Positions 59,077-64,000 of a stretch of 64,000 nt of DNA are shown here, piece by piece. The first letter of the stretch is position 1. Every line of letters starts with the position of its first letter. The DNA is from Plantago major (taxonomy: Eukaryota > Streptophyta > Magnoliopsida > Lamiales > Plantaginaceae), in contig CM048839.1 in assembly GCA_026545765.1 (NCBI GenBank), forward strand, positions 48,964,677 to 49,028,676, in the 5' to 3' direction. Position numbers and translations under genes: made by a program. Under the pieces are notes generated by a model. That model was not told the DNA's origin, did no database searches, and worked only from the letters and a program-made list of their open reading frames with translations.

Positions 59077-59380
59077 AGTACACTTTAGATTATTTTAATC
59101 ACCTTATTATATAGGTAATTACCACTAATCAGTAACAAACCATGGATTATTATAATACTCAGCATCTTCTTATTACTCAATAAAAAATTTACCAAACTTC
59201 GATTCATACAAAAAACTGCATAAACTATTGGCATCCCATAAACTACATCACATGCTCGTTACAACCCAACCAACAAACTAAAGCTATCATCAATAAAAAG
59301 CGTGTTTACAGTTCAAGAAGAATAGGAAAGAAACGCTACTTACCTTCACAACCCACTATGGTCTTCGTTTTCCCCTTCCA

Positions 59381-60000
59381 CTTGATTCATCTCAAAATTA
59401 ATAATGTTGTGTTATCTTTGTGCAACGAATTGATGTATGAAACGATTATCAAGCCGAAACGTGAAGAGAATCGGAGATGAGAAATTTGGGGGCTGGATGG
59501 AATTAGGGTTTATGTCTTAAGGTTTAAGTTTCATTTGTGTTTTCCCCCAGTTTTTAATTCGTTTCACACACAAAAAACGGCTAATTCGTTTACTGCGTGA
59601 GACACGTGTCTCACACAGAAAAAAATATTTTTTAATTGTTTTAATTTTTTTATTTAAGAAATTATTTTTTATTAGTTTATAATTTTATAAATATTTTTTA
59701 TAATTTAAAATTTTAATTTTCGATTTTTTTAAATTTATAAACCCATATTTAATCTGGTACTGACACGTGTCCCTCGGATTTAAATTTAATTTTTTTTTTT
59801 TTTTTGGGGCTCAAGTCAGCCCGGTCAAAGGTCTAAGACGGTCAAAATAAGAGCTCCGACTGCCACGTAGGCAAAATCACCGGAAAATTGGACCTCAATT
59901 TATTTGGGTGTTGTGGTAGTGTACGTAAATTGAACGGTGTCACACTAGCGTACCTAAATTGACACTGCAACATTGTAGTGTACCTAAAATATTTTTTTTT
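59381..60000 (-). other. MULE 2 leader and probable terminal region
   Basis: No coding signal. Near 59921-60000 the motif (G)TAGTGTAC(G/C)TAAATTG occurs three times in diverged form, a common feature of MULE ends. T- and A-rich runs fill the rest. Confidence 0.4.
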
Positions 60001-60515
60001 CCCTATGTATCTATAGCGGTTTTGTCCTCTCAAAGTCTCAATAGAAAACCATCAAAGAAAAATTCACCAATCACACACTGCACAAATTCGCATACTAGGT
60101 TTCCTACCCACCTAGTTGCTCCTTCCACCGCCCAGTTTATCGGGTAACTTTGAACAATTATTTATCTAAGTTCCACCGTCCAGTTTTACGTGTTCTTTAG
60201 CTCGTTGCAAAGTGGGATGCACAAGCTTCGTAACGATATAAGATACGGGAGGTAATCAATTCTAGGTGTGAATGATAAATTGGCTTAAAGTGTACTAGTT
60301 GGGACTTGCTATTGTGTTTGTCCCACATTGAAAATAAATGGAAGGAAAGAGTAGTATAAATGTATGCTTGTGTATACTCATGTTCACAAGTGTGTTGTGG
60401 TTATGGCAAACTTCCTACATGCGCGCGTGCGGGGGGAACATTTGAACTAAAAAACCCAATCGATCTGGGTGCAAATATTGTTTGCGTGTTTATCTTTTTA
60501 CTACAATTTTGCATG
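60001..60515. other. Unassigned sequence next to LINE 2
   Basis: It contains TTTGTCCCACATTGAAAA near 60319, a phrase common in short plant LTRs, but I could not define an element. A plus-strand frame at 60360-60647 runs antisense across the LINE 2 end and is probably meaningless. Confidence 0.35.
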
Positions 60516-61690
60516 GAACGCATGAATGAAATTGTTTCTTTTCTGATGAGAAGCTTTTGCATGAAAAAACTTTGTGTTTGCATCTCCCATCTTTATCCAG
60601 TTTCTTTTTGCCCTTTGAGCCCAGTACGTTGCTTTTTGGGTTCTTAAGTCGTTTAACTTTGATCTGAGTTCAATTTCTTTTGGGCCTAAAGTTACTGCAT
60701 CCAGATGAAGATTATGTGTGATCCTTTCTAATTCTCTTTTAGTCTTTTTTTAATTCTCTGTGAAGGGAGGAGCTTAGAGAATGAAGAGGCCAATTTAAAG
60801 CATTTTGAGCAAGTAAACTTGTGGCCTGACCGAAAGAGAGATTAGAATTTACAGTTTCCTTGTTCCAGAACTCCTCAAAAAGATTGAAAAAAGTTTGGTT
60901 CTCTGTCCAATGATTTTCAAAACGAAAATATTTTTGAGGTTTTCTTATGTTTTCAGTAGTATCTACAAGGAGTGCAGTATGATCAGAAGTAGAGTTTACA
61001 AGATTTTTAACTATAGTAAGTAAGCATTTAATCAAGCATGATTTGCACAGGCTCTATCTAATCTTTCCATGATGAAATTTGAAGCAAATTGTCTGTTACA
61101 CCAAGTAAAACTTGGTCCAAAGAACCTTAAATCCTCAAATTGACATCTAGCTAAGCAATCTCTAAAGTCATGCAATCTTCTCCAAAGGACTGATCTACCC
61201 CCACTTTTTAATGAGGAAATAAAACATTATTGAAATCCCCCCATCAATCCAAGGTAAGTGAATTGAACTACTGTAAGAAATTAATTCATTCCAAACCTGA
61301 TTGTGGCGCGAAGGTTGTGCATAGTTATAGACTGCTGACATTTGAACAGCTTGAGCAGGTGGCTGGAAATTCAGTTTGAAATGTGCCACTCTTTCTGTTG
61401 TCCTGTCTATCTCTACACTGACCTTGCTGTTATCCCAGAGAAACCAGAACCCACCCATGTTTGGGTGACCAGCTGGTGGTGAGACTATATGGTGCTTTGG
61501 CAGTCCTAAACGACCAATTGGGCCAACAGAAGTAGTCAGGTCTGCCCTTGTGTCCATTAACACCACCATGATTAGCTTATATTCCTCCACATAATCCTTT
61601 ATCTGGCGAATTGTCTCATTCCTGGTGCTTCCTCTCAGATTCCAATAATATCTTCATTGCTGCTTGATCAATGATTCTTATCCATGTCCC
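60515..61690 (-). pseudogene. LINE 2 ORF2, endonuclease domain and following linker
   Basis: It opens near 61660 with WNLRGSTRNETIRQI and VVLMDTRADL, then GGFWFLWDNSKVSVEI, HLPWIDGG and a D-F-N-type site after a frameshift near 61230. STSDHTALLVDT (SDH block) follows near 60985. The linker continues with RNWIKMGDANTKFFHAKAS near 60560-60600, the segment that normally precedes the reverse transcriptase. Several stops and frame changes occur at 61040-61210 and 60738. No polymerase motifs follow. Confidence 0.75.
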
Positions 61691-61710
61691 ATTAACTGGA
61701 TCCCTCCACA

Positions 61711-63537
61711 TCACTCCGTTGACGTTTCAGAGTTATACTCGCAACCACCTCGCTTATGTGACGATTGATCACAATATTGTGCATCACTGCTGGACCTGAG
61801 TTCAGTGGTGCTAGCAACATATTGTAATCCAGCAATGCATAAGTCGCTGCAGCTGATATCTGGACTAGAACTGGTTCCTCGCACATTGGATGGACAATTG
61901 GTGGTGGTACTGTCAATTGTGTTGGTCTTGAGCGTGTCTGAATGTGGTTGTTTTGGTTCCTGAGTGAGGTCATTTGAAACAAGGGTAGTTCTATTGGATT
62001 TAACCTGATTTGTCTTGGTGAGAGGCTTTCTAGGTCTATTATGGGGGCTAGGTTTAGTGGTCTTAGTGTAGTTTGGGTTGAAGGTGTAGGAGGGGGGGTT
62101 GTTATTGAAGCTGTCACCTGAGTTTGGAATTCCAGAACAGTAGACATTGGGAGAGAAGTTGGTTGTGCCTGAGTCTGTGCATGTTGATTGTTGTTCGGTG
62201 ATTGGAATGCTAGTCCCATCATCAAACCTTGGTTGCTTATCCTTCCACTCCTTTGTGCTGCTAGGGGCAAATCCACTGTTGTTTGAGGGGGTAATTGCGG
62301 AATTGTCTCTAGAATTGGTTGGAGCATTCTCTGCAGAGTGGCTAGCTGATTCTCTCTGTAGTTCCATGGGATATCGTAGTTCCTGTTGACTTTGTGTAGT
62401 GTTGCAGTTGGTCCAACTCCATGTGGCCTCAGTCTGTTCCATCTCCTCTAATAGAACTGCAAATACCTCTGACTGTGTGGTTGTGTCTCTGCTTGTGGTA
62501 GACGAAAACCATTTGCCGTCACTGTTAGAGGTTGTCCTTGTAGCATTGCCCTGTTTGTCTCTTGATCTGATGTTGGTGGTATCTGCGTTGTGAATTTGTA
62601 CAGAAGGTTCCTGCTGTTCCTTTTCTCCTTCCATTTCCATTTCTGTCTGTTGTTGAGTATCTTCTTCTTCCATTCTGTTCTCTGAAACTTGATCCCTAAA
62701 TTTGCACTGAGGTTTAAAATGTCCTACTCTACCACAGGCAAAACAGAATTCTACTTTGATTTCATACACAACCTCTTGTTCGAAACCATCCACAACAATT
62801 GATTTTGGTAAAGGTTTATCTGTGGCTATTTCAATGCAGACTCTTGCAAATTTCCCTTTCTTGGCTTGCATTGTATACCAGTCTACTTGGATTGGTTTAC
62901 CAATAAGTTTCCCTATCTTGTACAGGGAAAACAAATCAAAGTATTCCACTGGTAATTCCGGAAATTGTACCCAGATTGCCATTCTATCAATTCCACTGTT
63001 GAATGGCTAAGATGTTCCTAAATAAAAACCAAGGACCTCCAGTTTGGATTGAAAGATAGTCCTCTTTTGTTTTTGTTCTTATGAAATAGAAGCCTTTGGC
63101 TAGATCTGTGACCTCCAGATCATTACTCAGCTTCCATAAACCTTTAAGATGCTTACCAATATTCAGAATTGATCTCTGTTGACCCACCGTTTGAATTAAA
63201 AGAGCATCAACCCACGGTTTCTTTAGCTTTTGTAATTCCTGATCTGTAAAGACCACCTGTAGTTCATTATGATCAAATCCAGTTTCTGCATGGTTTTGAG
63301 ACATCTCTTGATCAGAGATCATACACTCTCTCTCAGACTGAGGAAGACTCTCTAACCAATTTCTCTAGAGTGTTGGTGGATTTGACCTCTGGACTACAGA
63401 TTTAAACGAGATTTTTTGATTTTCTTCTTGATCCTTATCTGAACTAGGACTATCCCTAACACTAAGATTAGCATCTACCAAGACTTCATCACTACTTGAA
63501 AGAAGAACATTCGTGTTTTTTCCAGAAATATTGAGAG
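61711..63537 (-). pseudogene. LINE 2 ORF1 (DUF4283-like domain and zinc knuckle)
   Basis: The N-terminal part (about 63320-62990) has the DUF4283-like pattern (LLIQTVGQQRSILNIGKHL, KGFYFIRTKTKEDYLSI, GPWFLFRNILAIQQW). After a frameshift near 62990 follow AIWVQFPELPVEYFD and the knuckle CFACGRVGHFKPQC (62745-62704). The rest is a long Ser/Thr/Asn/Pro-rich tail to TGA at 61711. A TAG at 63365 sits where CAG fits. ORF1 proteins of this class bind LINE RNA. The extreme N-terminus is removed by the element beginning at 63538. Confidence 0.85.
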
Positions 63538-64000
63538 TTGTTAAACGCAGCACCAATTCGGCTAAACGCAGCACTAATTATTTGAGTACTTGCCCAAAAT
63601 GCCCCTAACTTAAAAAAATCGTATAACATTAACGTAAAATCGTAATAACTCGTTTACGCGAACACAATAACATTAACATGCACGATTCATCACGAATTAC
63701 AACAATTGAAAACATTGAAATTTTTGAACAAACTTTACTTATTGAAAATAATTATAAATTTATCAAAATAAATTAAAATAAATAAAATTTAAAAAAAAAA
63801 GGGCCGGATCTGGGCTGATCGTGAACTGGCCGGGTTTTAGACCCGGCCAGTTCACTAAATGGCCGGGTGTCTAACCCGGCCATTGTTTTAAATGGTAGTT
63901 ACACACGGCCATATAATGGCCCGGGTCTAAAACCCGCCATTCACTATTCTTTTTTAATTTTTTTTTTTAATGATTTGCAAGTTTTTTTGTGGTTTTGTAA
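63538..64000. mobile_element. Terminal-inverted-repeat element with hairpin core, runs off the right edge
   Basis: It begins GTTGTTAAACGCAGCACC followed by GCTAAACGCAGCAC, closely like the ends of the element at 1270-2109. It interrupts LINE 2 ORF1. The interior is AT-rich, with a GC-rich core at 63800-63945. The other end and target duplication are outside the window. Confidence 0.6.
63821..63941. repeat. Three tandem GC-rich hairpins
   Basis: Hairpin 1: GTGAACTGGCCGGGT / ACCCGGCCAGTTCAC (63821-63835, 63841-63855), a 15 bp perfect stem. Hairpin 2: AATGGCCGGGT / ACCCGGCCATT (63858-63868, 63874-63884). Hairpin 3: AATGGCCCGGGT / ACCCGCCATT (63915-63926, 63932-63941). Loops are 5 bases each. 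Confidence 0.9.

Larger units (their letters stand above)
53255..59380 (-). mobile_element. Mutator-like element (MULE 2), coding region
   Basis: The minus strand holds a complete but degenerate multi-exon MULE transposase gene, from an N-terminal PB1-like exon near 59076 to a stop at 53255. Terminal repeats could not be paired, so only the gene body is delimited. A likely outer end with three short related repeats lies at 59921-60000. A MITE interrupts it at 56217-58130. Confidence 0.85.
60515..63537 (-). mobile_element. L1-type LINE (LINE 2), 3' truncated, minus strand
   Basis: ORF1 with DUF4283-like region and zinc knuckle is followed by ORF2 endonuclease and the linker before the reverse transcriptase. 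The copy stops near 60515, within the segment that precedes the polymerase domain. The 5' side is cut by an inverted-repeat element at 63538. Loss of the 3' end is unusual for a LINE, whose copies are usually 5' truncated, so a later deletion or insertion is implied. Confidence 0.8.

Noticed and set aside
60360-60647. 95-residue Cys-rich plus-strand frame
   Set aside because: It overlaps the LINE 2 end on the opposite strand and has no promoter or homology that I can recognise.
61692-62327. 211-residue minus-strand frame overlapping LINE 2 ORF1
   Set aside because: It is a second frame in the low-complexity tail of ORF1 and has no motif.

Overview
This is an AT-rich, repeat-dominated window from a flowering-plant nuclear genome, probably a eudicot. 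The evidence is one large Copia/SIRE-type and one Gypsy/Tat-type LTR retrotransposon, two L1-type LINEs, two Mutator-like elements (MULEs) with plant PB1-like, MuDR and SWIM domains, Helitron-type insertions, hAT- and MULE-type miniature elements, a tRNA-derived SINE and a ~154 bp tandem satellite. Nothing indicates a prokaryote or an organelle. I cannot name the species. The only convincing ordinary host gene is a small single-exon gene at 51.6 kb.

Layout. 1-2.8 kb: 5' part of a minus-strand MULE that leaves the window at base 1, with an 840 bp inverted-repeat element in its first intron. 2.8-9.2 kb: old debris (LINE remnants, a hAT-type MITE with exact 8 bp target duplication, Helitron-like ends, microsatellites). 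9236-24198: one 15 kb Copia retrotransposon with complete LTRs and the 5 bp duplication TAGCA, carrying gag, pol and a long third gene that is split by short introns. 24.2-27.9 kb: simple repeats, a four-copy minisatellite and an eight-copy satellite. 27.9-50.3 kb: an L1-type LINE inserted in that satellite, opened twice by later insertions, first by a 3.4 kb Helitron-like element at 30751-34167 and then by a 12.7 kb Gypsy/Tat element at 34444-47119. The Gypsy element carries a large antisense gene between pol and its 3' LTR. A SINE lies just after the LINE tail. 51.5-52.2 kb: the small host gene. 52.2-53.1 kb: a terminal-inverted-repeat element with 9 bp duplication. 53.2-60.0 kb: a second, multi-exon MULE transposase on the minus strand, interrupted by a 1.9 kb MULE-type MITE. 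60.5-63.5 kb: a second LINE on the minus strand with a zinc-knuckle ORF1 and the endonuclease part of ORF2, broken near its 5' end by another member of the inverted-repeat family seen at 1.3 kb.

Almost every transposon gene is broken by stops and frameshifts. Many stops are TAA or TAG where CAA or CAG is expected, which fits deamination of methylated cytosine. The nesting gives a relative order: satellite, then LINE, then Helitron and Gypsy (their order relative to each other is not fixed), then a deletion that removed the end of the Gypsy 3' LTR together with adjoining LINE sequence. The most unusual signals are the intron-bearing third gene of the Copia element with its tandemly duplicated exon-intron units, the self-contained antisense transcription unit in the Gypsy element, and a transposon family at both window ends that carries arrays of GC-rich hairpins.
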